Assembly (NCBI GenBank): GCA_018398765.1
Contig: JAHBMJ010000995.1
Location: forward strand, 170,586-198,825
Source: Chromera velia
Taxonomy: Eukaryota > Sar > Chromeraceae
Length of the DNA: 28,240 nt
Direction of reading: 5' to 3'
Shown: positions 1 to 10,931 of the stretch, piece by piece
Layout: each line of letters begins with the position of its first letter
How positions within the stretch are numbered: position 1 is the first letter of the stretch
The notes under the pieces: model-generated
Database searches by the model: none
What the model was told of the DNA's origin: nothing
Seen by the model: the letters and a program-made list of their open reading frames with translations, nothing else
Program-made: the position numbers and the translations under genes

Positions 1-1209
1 ACCATATGGGCGGCTCTCGTTCCAGGACAGGGTGCACGCGCGCTCTCTCCGGGTCGAGGGGGTGGGATTGCTTTGTCAAAAGAGGCACACTCTCACCAAT
101 CTCTAGCAGCAGATGACGCCCAATATATCCTCCAGGATATGCAAGATGTGGTTCAGGCCATGCAGGCAAAGTCAGAGCACGCGAAAGCTCTGGACAAACT
201 TGCAGCAGATGCCAGTAAGGTAATTTCCTCTTCTGAGCGCGTCTCTCATCTTTCGATTTCCGCGAAGGACCAAAAGATTGCGCAGGAGAATTTGGGTGAA
301 GAGAAGAAGCTGGCAGAGGTTTTGAAAGTCATGCAGGGGGTGGCCAAGGGACAATTGGCGGAGGAGGCCCGTCTCGTTCGTGACACCATGTCAGCAGTCG
401 TTGAGAAGAGCAAGGCAGTCGAGAAGCAGGCAGAGGCGGCCTTGTCTGGTGTTCCTCTGTCGTCTTCTCAGACGGAGACGGAGACGGATGTTGGCTCTGT
501 CATTCCACCCCACACCCTTGCAAAGCAGGCAGAGAAGTCCAAGCCAAAGAAGAAGAAAGTCATTGCAAGTGTGCCTACGCTGATCAAAGGAGTCGTTGGG
601 GGAGAGAAGAAGAATAAGAAAATGAACAAGAAAGAGGACAAGATGGTCATGATGAAGGAGACGGAAAAGGACAAAGAGGAATTGAAGGTAGAGGCAGAGA
701 AAGCGGTCAAAAACCTCTCCGAAAAGCAAAGAGAAAAGGAAGTGGTCGAACGGAAACAGTCAACTGCATCAGCGCACAAGCAGAAAGAGGCGAAGAGAAA
801 GAAAGTAGTGGAGAAGCGCACTATTTTAGAAGAGCCCCGTAAAAAGAACGAGACGCAGACGGAAAAGAGAGAGGAGAAGCAGAGCGAACAGCCGAGACGA
901 CAGAAGGAGACTGAGGCAGAGCAGACGCCAAAGTTGCTCTCAGGGTCTCTCACACAATCAACTGCTTCGCAACAAACCCATACAGATGCCGAAACACAGC
1001 CGTCGGGCTCATCTCCTTCTGACGTCTCACTGGAAGAAAATGCTCTGTCTTCCGTCTCTGCGGACACTGCCGCCTTATTGGCGTCTGCAGAGGATCAAGA
1101 GCAAGCAGTGAATTTTTTGGACGAAGAGTCGGAGGATGAATCTTCTCTGGCTGCTCCCTCGTCCTCGTCCTCATCTGCAGAGTCATCAGGGTTGGAGGAT
1201 TCGGAGTAG
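1..1209 (+). CDS. Lys/Glu-rich coiled-coil-like protein, 3' part of gene (5' partial)
   Basis: Frame 1 is open from the first base to the TAG at 1207-1209, giving 402 visible residues. The first in-frame candidate start near base 73 is TTG, so the real start or an earlier exon probably lies left of the window. An acceptor-like TTCCAG ends at about base 27, so this may be a terminal exon. Roughly the first 150 residues have helical, heptad-like spacing of Leu, Ala and Val among charged residues. A middle block is dominated by Lys, Glu and Gln, and the C-terminus is acidic and Ser-rich (DEESEDESS, then a serine run). I see no catalytic motif or known domain. Such composition fits a cytoskeletal, scaffold or nuclear protein, but composition alone does not identify a family. 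The codons are not repeat-driven, which supports real coding. Confidence 0.6.
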   Translation, partial: TIWAALVPGQGARALSPGRGGGIALSKEAHSHQSLAADDAQYILQDMQDVVQAMQAKSEHAKALDKLAADASKVISSSERVSHLSISAKDQKIAQENLGEEKKLAEVLKVMQGVAKGQLAEEARLVRDTMSAVVEKSKAVEKQAEAALSGVPLSSSQTETETDVGSVIPPHTLAKQAEKSKPKKKKVIASVPTLIKGVVGGEKKNKKMNKKEDKMVMMKETEKDKEELKVEAEKAVKNLSEKQREKEVVERKQSTASAHKQKEAKRKKVVEKRTILEEPRKKNETQTEKREEKQSEQPRRQKETEAEQTPKLLSGSLTQSTASQQTHTDAETQPSGSSPSDVSLEENALSSVSADTAALLASAEDQEQAVNFLDEESEDESSLAAPSSSSSSAESSGLEDSE

Positions 1210-2380
1210 AATTGTGAATGGAATCTAAAGCAGATGGCTGCTCGTTTTCCGCTTTCTTCTTGTTTCTGCAAACTTCTCTTTTACTGTTGGCCTTCTGGCC
1301 TTCTTTTTGTTGTCTGTCCTGATTGATGACTTTGGGTCTTTGGGGAATGGGGGATGAGCAGAGATGGTTTTGACGAATCCGTTCGTCTTCGCCCGTCAGT
1401 TCTCTCTGTGCGTTTGTGGGGGTGAGAATTCGTTTAATATGTGTATGGGGGGGACAAGGGGGGGGTGTTGCATGCGCTGGTAGAGTAGAAGGGCAAGTAA
1501 CGACAGAAGATGCGACGGGAAGGCTTGCAAAAGAAAGTGCTTCGGATACATGGGAGACAGGTAGAAATATGGGGGTTGCTTTCTTTCTTTTTTTCTTTCT
1601 TTCTCTGCTCTGCTTTGCTGTCCTCTGCTCTGTCTATTTGTCTTCTTTTCCTCTGCGCGCTGCCCATCTTTCTATCTGTCTGTTTCTCTTTCTCTCTCAT
1701 TTTCCTTTTTTTCTCTTTCTGTCTGACTGTCTCTTGCACGAAAGGAAAATGAAAGAAACCACAACACAGTCTGTCTCTTGCACAAAGCTGAAAGGGCGAA
1801 ACAGCGGGGGCGGGATCGAAGGAGGAACCGAGAAGAGAAAAGAATGGAAGGAAGGAAGGAAGGAAAAAGAATTGAGAGATGAAGGGTGGACCCTCCAGAG
1901 AGAGGGCCTGGAATAAGCACTACATGTGGCTGCCTTCTTTTCCGGTTCCTCCCTTTATTTTGGTCGAGAGGGTCCGTCACTTCTCTTCTCTTCTCTTCTC
2001 TTCTTTGACTTGTCGGCATCGCTCGCCTCCGTGAGACTGGACGGCCGACGTGCACATTCTGCGCGACAAGCATAACGGCAAGCTAGAGCTTCAACAGATC
2101 CCCCACTCCTCCGCGCATATCGGTCCTCTGTCCACATTCGAATTGAGTCAAAGAGAGCCCCGACGGATCTTGCAGGAGATGAACACAAAAAGCAAAATGC
2201 ATTGGCGACAGTCGCCTGATCCCGCCTGCAGAACTGCATGGTCATGCACTTGATCGATTGCCAGCTAGATTGCCAGTTGTTTACAGCAAGAAGCCCCCGT
2301 TTCAAGTCGAAGATCCCCAGAGGTCCACTGCACCAAGCAAGCACACCCGTCTGCTCTACAAGTGTTCTGTAACTTAAAGC
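1210..2380. other. Intergenic, pyrimidine-rich tracts
   Basis: No supported gene. Bases about 1571-1740 are a strongly T/C-biased tract. About 1840-1870 is GGAA-rich. A pentanucleotide (TCTTC)n run lies at 1979-2004. Open frames here have biased composition (runs of Phe, Leu and Ser, or of Lys, Glu and Arg) that reflects the simple sequence rather than selection on protein. Confidence 0.6.
1979..2004. repeat. (TCTTC)n pentanucleotide microsatellite
   Basis: About five direct copies of TCTTC in a pyrimidine-rich intergenic region. Confidence 0.85.
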
Positions 2381-2384
2381 TCTT

Positions 2385-3020
2385 TAAGGCTCTTTTATAG
2401 GCGTATAAGCACTGCATGTTAGTTTGAATGTCTAACTCTTTACTGTTCATGAGCTAGTAGTTCACGAGAAATCGACCTTCAAAGTTTAACCAAAATATGT
2501 ATTAAAATTAGTAATTTAACTTTTTAAATTACTTCAGTGTACTCTTATTCGACTCTGGGCGTCCCAGCGCTGTCAATCCAATTTTCTTCTTAGAAATTAT
2601 ATATACGTTTTGATTCTTTTGAATTGAGAACTAGATTCAGAAATTCCTGATTAGAATGAATGAATGAATGAATGAATTGAGACAGTTAAATGATAACTTA
2701 AATCCAATTATAGTTGAATTGAACTTCTAAAATCAGATTTCAATTAGAAAAAATCAGATTAAATCAGATTGAATTTCTAAGAAACTATTAAGGTAGAAAT
2801 GCATGTAGTGCTAGATGTCATAACACTGTCATCCAAATTTCTTTCTAGTATATAGATGAAATTTAATTCTATATCTGGCGACAGATAGACATAGCGGGAA
2901 GGCCCTAGGGCGGAACATATCAATCAATCAATCAATTAATCAATTAATATGGTGTTTTTATAACGTTTTCTAACATTATTATGTAGTAACATATTTCTTA
3001 CACATTTCTAAACTTTTTTG
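2385..3020. other. AT-rich island with short tandem repeats
   Basis: This stretch is much richer in A+T than its flanks and has no long open frame. It holds (AATG)n at about 2655-2680 and (ATCA)n grading into ATTA copies at about 2919-2949. Two diverged copies of a roughly 30-base segment start with CTGTCA(A)TCCAA, at about 2570-2603 and 2825-2855. It could be decayed mobile-element sequence or simply AT-rich spacer; no terminal repeats or coding remnant were recognised. Confidence 0.55.
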
Positions 3021-3887
3021 TAGGGAGGGCGCGGGGTGGCAATACATCGATCTGACGTTTGCAACATCAACAATTACTTCGTAAGTCACTCGCAACATGA
3101 TTCCAATCAACTAATTGATGAGCTATAGTGCGTACATGCAGACGCACATCTGCCCTCCTCATTTTCGTTTTCACGCAAATTTGGGTCGATCGAATGGGGT
3201 GCAGAGAGATCAGCACACAGCGTAAATGACTTGCATCCACACGGAGATGGTAGAGCAGTCTCCCCGATCGAATAACAATCAACGGGAAGAAACCCACCAA
3301 CGAGACATCCCCCTACAGCGGTTCCAGGCACACGAGGGTGCATGTCGGGATCCCGCACTAAGTCTTCAATTTCTGTTGCTGCTGTTCGGAATCGCAACTG
3401 AACGAAACTTCAATTCTGGCACCCTCACACTTTCAATCTTCCTTCCGTCTTCACGCCATCTTGTATGAACCCCTAGATGAACCCTCTAGAGACACCTATC
3501 GGGGACTCTGGGAGATTCACGTACCTCTTCCGCTTAACACCCACCACAGAGTCCCACGCCCACACGGTCCAGGTCTTAAACAAACCGCACCTCCTAACGC
3601 CCACCCTCCGAGCTTAGCCTTCTGCTCAGGACATTGATGCTCCCAGCACAACAACGTATTAATTCTCCCGCCCCTCCCGTCCCTTCCCGCCCGCTGTACA
3701 GTTATCCAGATATTGTTTATTCTCAAAGCTCTCCAGCTCCTTCCGCCTCCTCGTGGCCTGTCGCCATCGCGATGGTGACGTGTGGGAGGACAACTGGTTG
3801 AGCAAAGTAGGAGGGGGGCAGAGGGGGCTCATCTTCTCCCCCATCTGACTGAGCCGTCTCTGCACATGACGCAAGCTCACGAGCAGG
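3021..3887. other. Intergenic, no gene recognised
   Basis: Short open frames on both strands, none with a recognisable motif, sensible splice context or non-random composition. Confidence 0.5.
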
Positions 3888-4061
3888 CGCCTGGAGGTGC
3901 AGAGACGACGCAGACGTCTGAAGGAGCAGAGACGATGCAGACGCCTAGAGGTGCAGAGACGGCGCACTGCTAGACGCCAAGAGGTGCAGAGACGATGCAG
4001 ACGCCTGGAGGTGCAGAGACGGCTCACTGCTAGACGCCTGGAGGTGCAGAGACAATGCAGA
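3888..4061. repeat. Minisatellite of 27- and 33-base units
   Basis: Six imperfect tandem units begin with CGCCTGGAGGTGCAGAGAC or a close variant, at about 3888, 3915, 3942, 3975, 4002 and 4035. Lengths run 27, 27, 33, 27, 33, 27 bases. The 33-base form carries a GGCGCACTGCTAGA-like end in place of GATGCAGA. Both lengths are multiples of three, but the longer form places a TAG in one frame, so an encoded repeat protein is unlikely. Confidence 0.8.
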
Positions 4062-4504
4062 TGGCTCAGGCTGGGCGTTCATCACTGCAACTGCTCTCAG
4101 AACCCCAGGAGAATCCGCAGGCATCTGCTTGGGAAGCTGCACGTAGATTTCATCATTAATCGCCTCTCGCGGTTGCAGAAGTAACTCAAAGGGGGGAACG
4201 ACTATCATATTATGACTTGGCATATGAGTTCTCAAAGTGATTCTCAAAGTTGAAGGATGCGGTTTCAAATAATTTATGTCTGTGCTTACGAATGCATAGT
4301 TTTCTTGACGCATGTGGTGGAGTCGCCAATCGATGTTTTTTGGGGCTTTTTGTTGTAGACCTCAGACCTTTTCTCTCTTTCAATTCGCAAGCAGCTGGAG
4401 GCTGCTGCACGGGGAAATTCTTCGTGGCAGACAAGAAAGCCACCACAGCTAGGGTGACGGCTACAGGCAGGCCGCGGGCGGAGCCGGGCTACGAGAGGGC
4501 TGGA

Positions 4505-4615
4505 AGGCGGGGAAACTGTGCGGGCAGGAAGCTTAGGGCGGGAAACTGTGCGACCGGCAGGGGGCAGGAAGCTTAGGGCGGGAAACTGTGCGGCCGGCAG
4601 GGGCAGCTAGGAAGG
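4505..4615. repeat. G-rich minisatellite, about 30-40-base units
   Basis: Three units start with GGCGGGAAACTGTGCG and end with GGAAGCTTAG or GCAGCTAG, near 4506, 4537 and 4577. The unit is G-rich on the + strand. No gene is associated. Confidence 0.7.
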
Positions 4616-5802
4616 CGGGGGAAGCGGAAGATGACAAGGGAGGGGCGAGGGCAACAATCTCCTTGCATGGTAAGGAAGGCGTCAGCTAGAGTCAACTTGG
4701 GCAAGAATCAAGAGGGTAAGCAGCATGACGTTGCAACCTGCATCACACATATGCATGTAAGGCTGAGTCAACTCATTTCATTCATTTTGCCATGCAACGA
4801 GGGCTCTCCAAGTCGGACACCTCCAGAGTAAAAGGGGATGCAACAGTCTAATGAGCATCTTCACTGATACAGGCCACTCAAATGTTTCGATTCTGCCTCA
4901 TCATGCATTTTCTATGCAGAAGCATGCATGCAGAAAAGGGGGAACACGGTATGGAGTCCTTGAGCATTCATTGACGGGCTTTCAAACCGGGATCGAATGT
5001 TTTTCTGATGAAGCGAGGCGTGCATACCTATTCTTCAATCACCATTTTCTGATTAAGTCCAGAAACCACATTAAATTGAGCGACTTACTGCATTCACAGC
5101 GGTCTCCAGGTGTCTCTAGCGGCTGGCCGCCAGCGCTTACACGCAGACCTCGAGGTTGCGGCCTCGTCATCACCAAGGCGGCCGGGGGTGTTCAGATTGT
5201 GCGAGTGGCAGGCGGGCGGGACGATCGAGAGGCACGTGGATCGAAGCCGTCGGATGCAAACAGGAGGGAGATTAACGAAGTTTGTCAAAAAATCGAAATC
5301 AGAAAGGCGCAGGAAGCTTTCATAAGCCCGCTGAGCACAGACATCGGGAGGCGAAAACATGCGGCCCATATGAATAAAAAGATCGGGGTTAAATACATGC
5401 TGAGTACATAAATTGGCAGGCAAAAATGTCCGGCACCTTTAAATAGAAAAATGCATCGGGGTGGAACATACGCATTCATGTGAATTAAATCCTGTCTCGA
5501 CACAATAAATATTACGAACTTATAGAAAAATGAAGGCAGACCTCAGTATGCATCTCATCATGAAATAGAGGCATATGGATAAATAAGTTTAAGAAAGGGG
5601 CCGCTTTCTGATGTCTGTGTGCAGGGGCACAGAAAGGGGACTGGAAAAGAAACTGCTGCTTTCATTCGATCATAGCCTGGCTTCATCACCCTGCCTTGCA
5701 CACGCACATGCAGGGAGCTGAGCCACTTCCAACCTTCACGTCTGGACGGCAATTGTCTCGTTCATTGTAGGTCCTCTGCAGGCTCGATCATTCTGTCTGA
5801 TC
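4616..5802. other. Intergenic, no supported gene
   Basis: A 186-codon + strand frame at 4851-5411 and an overlapping - strand frame at 5094-5423 are open, but neither shows a recognisable motif or a convincing splice frame. The - strand frame has an exon-like piece at about 5150-5335. I do not call it. Confidence 0.4.
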
Positions 5803-7302
5803 TCAACGTTCTTTCTCGATCTCTTTGATGGATCGCTTTGTCCTTTCTGCGAGATCCTGCAAGGCTGCTGTTAATTGGCACTACTGATATGGCACTTTTT
5901 CGTGCTCGAAAAAGTGACGCTGACGTACGTGCCCGGGCATTGCAACAGCAGAAGACAAAAGCCACGGAGACGGTGAAGGAGGAAACACACAAAGGGAGGA
6001 GGCAGCTAACCTGATTGATGGAGACAGAACCGTCGAGGCCTGCGGTCAATTTGAACGAGGCATTGACGACCAGGTCCACGATCACCAACTCGCGACTGCA
6101 GCACCTGCATGATCCTCCAGAGGGGTCTGGCAGAAGCTAGCAGGCTGTAGGGTGCATGGCCGACTGCAGAGGAGGGAGGCATCAGCTTCTGCGAGAGACG
6201 GCAGGAGGAGGCTGGAGGTAGGGGGGAGGATCGAGTCCCGACTCCGGCTGGCTGTAGTTGGCCTTCGGATCCCTGGCTGTTGACGGTCTATGCAGGACTA
6301 AATAGCTTGGAACGGAGGACCGGGGGTTTGGGGGGTGGGGTGGGGGTTCTAAGCGGGGGGGTCGAAAGAAATGCGGAGAGGGGAGACGGGTGTCAGAAGA
6401 GTGAAAACCCTCGACATCCAGATGATTCTTTATCAGTGTCATTATCGGTCTACAGCCTTGAACTTGAGTGATCGATCGATGGAGTGACTGTCACACATGC
6501 AGCTGATCGATTGTGGGTCAAATCAATCAGAGGTGCATCATCACATGATAGCGTAATCAAGAAGCGCGCCGCTCTCTGTAGAAGGAAACTTCAGGGGGGG
6601 GGCCAGAAGTCACAATAAAAAACAGAAAATTATGCAGGAGAAATGTAAATGCAGGGTAATGTTTTCAAATGCACAGAAACTGAGAACACTCTTTGCAACA
6701 AATACAAACGAACAGCTAACGAGATGAACAACAAATCAAGACTACCTGTTTTCTTGACGCGTCTTCTGTACTGCCCCGAGATGAAAAGGCAAGGAGGCGT
6801 GCACGTGTACTGACTTGGGTTGCGTTTGTGTTGCGAAAGAGTTCCTTCTTGGGCGTTTTTCCTGTGAGGGCGGAGGGGGGGGGATCCGAAAATAGGTGGG
6901 TGAAGCTGAATTGAATGTCGACCTTCATGCATACAGGAGGAAGGAGGGATCGAGGGAACTTCAAGCAGACCGCCAGAGAAGTGTCAAAGGGAATGTGGAG
7001 AGAGACTTGATCAGAGAAGAGGACAACTTGAAAGCGTCACGCATCTCTGCTTTCCGTTTTATTCTTGAAGGACAGAGGGAAAGGTAAACAACCCGACAAA
7101 TGTCGACCGACAAACGATTCAACAAACTGATGGATCGAGGCCCTGTGGCCCTCACATGCGATGTGTAAGATTCTTTCAAACAGGAATCCCAGTATAGCAT
7201 GCAGGCAGGCAAGCAGAGAGGTGCCACAGGGTATAAACAGAAAAAGACAAAAACACACTGACTTTTGATCGACGATTGGGGCCCCGGACTCCGCGGTTCC
7301 CT
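5803..7302 (-). CDS. Tentative multi-exon gene of small exons, C-terminal part, unknown product
   Basis: Eight short - strand pieces join without a frame break at GT-AG boundaries: 7263-7302, 7108-7142, 6815-6861, 6746-6770, 6545-6575, 6409-6449, 6011-6126 and 5803-5856, ending in TGA at 5803-5805. The last two are the most protein-like: one contains ELVIVDLVVNASFKL and ends SINQ before GTTAGC; the final exon reads DLAERTKRSIKEIEKER then stop, after a TTGCAG acceptor. Together they would give roughly 130 residues. I recognise no family. Cautions: one implied intron (6771-6814) is only 44 bases, several acceptors are not the TGCAG form common in this window, and alternative open joins exist around 6500-6860. 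The 5' end is unresolved. The gene could connect upstream, through the duplicated block, to the ORF at 8918-9598. Confidence 0.3.
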
Positions 7303-7499
7303 CTGCATGGACACATATGCAATTAATTGATCAGATCCCACCCAAGGAAAAAGGGGAGAGATGAGGCGAAGAACAGCTAGATTCATTCATACACATTCAG
7401 CTGCATGTGAGGCAGTGAACAATGTGTTCTTTCTTCCATATCAAATGGACAATCCCGCATAGAGGCGCACCCGTACGTGCAGTCAGTCATCAGATGTTG
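7303..7499. other. Short spacer before the repeat block
   Basis: No gene is seen here. A TGCAG acceptor-like site on the - strand at about 7391 leads into no convincing exon. Confidence 0.4.
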
Positions 7500-7581
7500 C
7501 CAGTCAGTCAGAAAGGAAATTTGCTTTTCAGTCACCAGTCAGTCAGAAAGGAAATTTGCTTTTCAGTCACCAGTCAGTCAG
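7500..7581. repeat. 35-base tandem repeat containing CAGTCAGTCAG
   Basis: Two identical 35-base units at 7500-7534 and 7535-7569 are followed by the start of a third. Each unit begins CCAGTCAGTCAG, the tetranucleotide motif that also builds the large array at 10301-11704. One full unit recurs at 8308-8342, just after the gap. Confidence 0.85.
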
Positions 7582-7807
7582 CCCGATTAAATCAATGGGC
7601 CGCCGACACTTTGTATACCCTTCCTTTCGACTTGCCTTGGGGGTGCCGACGTTCTCAGTTTTCGAACGCTTCCGGAGGGTCATGGCTGCACATTGGGAAA
7701 CAGGTTTAAGAGAGACACAGAGAAGAGCCAAAAAGGGATGAATGGTAAAGATGGACATGAAACGAAGATAATCACGTGCAATCAGAGGGTCTTTGAGGAG
7801 AAGATCC

Positions 7808-7842
<35 letters not shown>
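7535..7842. repeat. Left copy of a duplicated block flanking the gap
   Basis: Bases from 7535 match those from 8308 at a constant offset of 773, without a visible mismatch, through the start of the (CT)n tract. The copies then differ inside the microsatellite. On the - strand each copy carries an exon-like piece beginning after GTGCAG with MTLRKRSKTENVGTPK. The block may be a true tandem duplication or the same locus assembled twice around an unresolved repeat. Confidence 0.9.
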
Positions 7843-7882
<40 letters not shown>

Positions 7883-7967
7883 TGTGTGTGTCTGTTTGTC
7901 TGTGTGTCTGTGTGTCTCTCTCTCTCTCTGTATGTGTGTGTGTGTGTGTGTGTGTATGTGTGTATGT

Positions 7968-8017
<50 letters not shown>
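7813..8017. repeat. (CT)n(GT)n compound microsatellite, interrupted
   Basis: About 15 CT repeats are followed by GT repeats broken by TCTGTT, CTCTCT and TATG interruptions. The tract runs directly into the gap, so its true length is unknown. Confidence 0.95.
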
Positions 8018-8307
8018 NNNNNNNNNNNNNNNNNNNNNNNNNNNNNNNNNNNNNNNNNNNNNNNNNNNNNNNNNNNNNNNNNNNNNNNNNNNNNNNNNNN
8101 NNNNNNNNNNNNNNNNNNNNNNNNNNNNNNNNNNNNNNNNNNNNNNNNNNNNNNNNNNNNNNNNNNNNNNNNNNNNNNNNNNNNNNNNNNNNNNNNNNNN
8201 NNNNNNNNNNNNNNNNNNNNNNNNNNNNNNNNNNNNNNNNNNNNNNNNNNNNNNNNNNNNNNNNNNNNNNNNNNNNNNNNNNNNNNNNNNNNNNNNNNNN
8301 NNNNNNN
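8018..8307. other. Assembly gap (290 N)
   Basis: A run of N. It lies between a GT microsatellite and the second copy of the duplicated block, a typical place for short-read assembly to fail. Confidence 1.
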
Positions 8308-8705
<398 letters not shown>

Positions 8706-8917
8706 ATTCGCAAATTTGCAAAAAGGACTTCGAAACTAGAGAACGCCCTGAATTAGATGCAGCACACAAACAGACTGCCACGTCCATGTGGCCTTCAGAT
8801 CGATCTGTCGGTTCGTGGCATGCAATGTATTTTCCTTTTGGCCTCATTAATTTCGTGCACAGAAAAGGGTCAAACAAATTGAAGGACTCAATTCAAAAAG
8901 ACTTTGAGGGAGCACAC

Positions 8918-9598
8918 TCACATGCGCAAGCACTGGAAGTGGGACTCTGACTGACAGTGAGTGGAGGCCCTGGGAGGGGGGAGGGGGGTGTTCTTTTCCT
9001 CCTCTTCCAGCACCCAGCGAACGAAGATCCCCGTGTTCGACATGTCCGACGAACCTAGCTGAAAGAACCACAGTTCGTTGCCGGCCTCCAAGAGGGACCT
9101 TCCCACACTCAGTGCTCTGCGGAGAAGGCTTTTAAGAGCGCGACCGACCCCCTCCCCATCAAAAAAGTAAAACCCCCCTGCAATTGCAACAGAGAGCGTA
9201 TGAAAATGTTCGGCAACAAGCTTCGCAGCCATGCAGGTCTTTGTGGGTCCCGGAGTCTTCTTCTCCTCTCCGAGCTTCTCGGTGTCAGGGCAAAGACTCG
9301 GCCGGATTACTCTGTCCATCTCCTTGAAAATGGAGAGGGAGATTTCGGTGTCGTACTGAATTTGCTTGTTCTGAAGGATAGATATTAGCCTCTCCAGACC
9401 CCCCCCGTCGCTGGAGAGGCCCTCGTTCACCCTGTATAGCTTCAAGAAGTCCATACTGGAGAACTGGAGGAGATCGGGTTCGTCACTGTTGAAGAACGTG
9501 ACGGCCTCGGAGTCCTCACTCTCGAGTTTGTTGATGTCAATCCGTGAGGAGGGACCGGAGAGGCCCGTGTCCCCCATCTCTGAGGAGTTGTCCTCCAT
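8918..9598 (-). CDS. Hypothetical protein, 226 aa ORF
   Basis: An open frame starts at a true ATG (9596-9598) in a GATATGG context and ends in TGA. The product begins MEDNSSEMGD. Its first 60 residues are acidic, with an EPDLLQFSSMDFLKLY stretch. The middle is mixed helical with evenly placed Leu and Ile (LERLISILQNKQ), followed by AAKLVAEHFHTLSVAIAGGF and a segment ending FVRWVLEEEEK. Composition is balanced and not repeat-driven. The last 25 codons fall in a C-rich then CAGT-containing stretch and may be intron or 3' UTR, so the true exon could end earlier, for example at the GTTCGT or GTGCTG donors near 9010-9060, and continue downstream. I recognise no family. It could be the 5' exon of the small-exon gene at 5803-7302, but no join is proved. 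Confidence 0.55.
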   Translation of the reverse strand: MEDNSSEMGDTGLSGPSSRIDINKLESEDSEAVTFFNSDEPDLLQFSSMDFLKLYRVNEGLSSDGGGLERLISILQNKQIQYDTEISLSIFKEMDRVIRPSLCPDTEKLGEEKKTPGPTKTCMAAKLVAEHFHTLSVAIAGGFYFFDGEGVGRALKSLLRRALSVGRSLLEAGNELWFFQLGSSDMSNTGIFVRWVLEEEEKNTPLPPPRASTHCQSESHFQCLRM

Positions 9599-10300
9599 AT
9601 CGAAAAACGAAACACTCTTGGCTCGGAGAAAGAAACGCTAGAAGTCACGAGCCTCCAAGTCAGGTTGTCAATTGAAATCTTTCGGGTATGAGAAAGAAGA
9701 CACAGGAAGTTGAAGTTGCGGCAGACTTGGACATCTTTAGACAGCCTTCCACTTTCTCTCGCTGTTTCCCCGGCCATCATTATATGTTTCTTAAAGTGCT
9801 GTTTGCTTCGAAGAAAACTGAATGTTGTCAGTCCCAATTGAGATACAGTGTTGCATCAGTGTTGCTTTGCATCGGTCAACATCGCCCCCGGCGTCCCCCC
9901 CAAAAGCTTAGTAGCGACCATGTATATAGCAACCTTGGTCGGGGCGCTCCGCCGCCCGTCAATCGGACCTCACACATGGAAGACCTACCTAGGCACCTTC
10001 CACAAACAGCTTCGTCGCCCTCGAAGGCTCTTATGAGACCTACCTCGCTCTATCCAGCCGGTTGCTTCACCGTCTGCTTCGGAGGTACAGTGAAGGTGGC
10101 GGTCTTTCACAGTGGTCTTCGCCGTCTGTCGACCGTGCCGTCTTTGACCGTCTCCGAAGGTCTCCGGCCATCTACGCGAAGCAAAGCTGTCCAGCCAGTC
10201 CACAAACGTCCCGAAAACTTCATTTAAATTGTGCACTGACGTCTCTATGTTCAGGAGAGTCTGCAGGTGACCGTATTGCGCAACTGTGCAGATCCTTCGT
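9599..10300. other. Intergenic, possible exon on the - strand
   Basis: A - strand frame from 10236 reads MHNLNEVFGTFVDWLDSF and later EADGEATGWIER, followed by a GTAGGT donor-like site near 10047. This could be one exon, but there is no neighbour to join it to and no recognised motif, so it is not called as a gene. Confidence 0.3.
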
Positions 10301-10882
10301 GTCAGGCAGCCAGTCAGTCAGTCAGCGTGCAAGGAAGTCAGCAAGTCAGCCACTCAGCCGGTCAGGCAGTCACTCAGCATATAAGCCGGTCAGTCAGCCA
10401 CAGAGTCAACCTGTAAGCCAGTCAGTTAGTCAGTCAGTCAGTCAATCAGTCAGTCAGTTAGACAGTCAGCGAGTCAGTCAGCCCCTAAGTTAGTCAGCCA
10501 GCCAGTCAGTCGGACAGTGAGCCAGTCAGTCAGTCAGTCAGTCAGTCTGACAGTCAGCTAGTCAGGCACCCAACCAGCCAGCCAGTCAGTCAGTCACTCA
10601 GCCTGTAAGCAAGTCATTCAGCCAGTCAGTCAGCCTGTAAGACACTCAGACAGTCAGTTAGCCAGTCAATCAGTCAGTCAGTCAGTCAGTCAGTCAGTCA
10701 GGCAGTCAGTCAGTCCACCAGTCAATCAGTTAGACAGATAACCAGTCAGTCAGCCAGTAAGCCAGTCAGTCAGACAGTGAGCCAGTCAGTCAGTCAGTCA
10801 GTCAGCCAGTCAGTCAGTCAGCCGGTTAGTCAGTCAGAGCCAGTCAGCCAGCCAGTCAGAGTCAGCCAGCCAGTCAGAGTCA

Positions 10883-10931
<49 letters not shown>

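Noticed and set aside
1416-1916. 166-codon + strand frame
   Set aside because: Rich in Phe, Leu and Ser because of the pyrimidine tract; no motif and no splice context.
4851-5423. Overlapping open frames on both strands, including an exon-like - strand piece
   Set aside because: No recognisable motif, no TGCAG acceptor and no partner exon in phase. Kept as intergenic.
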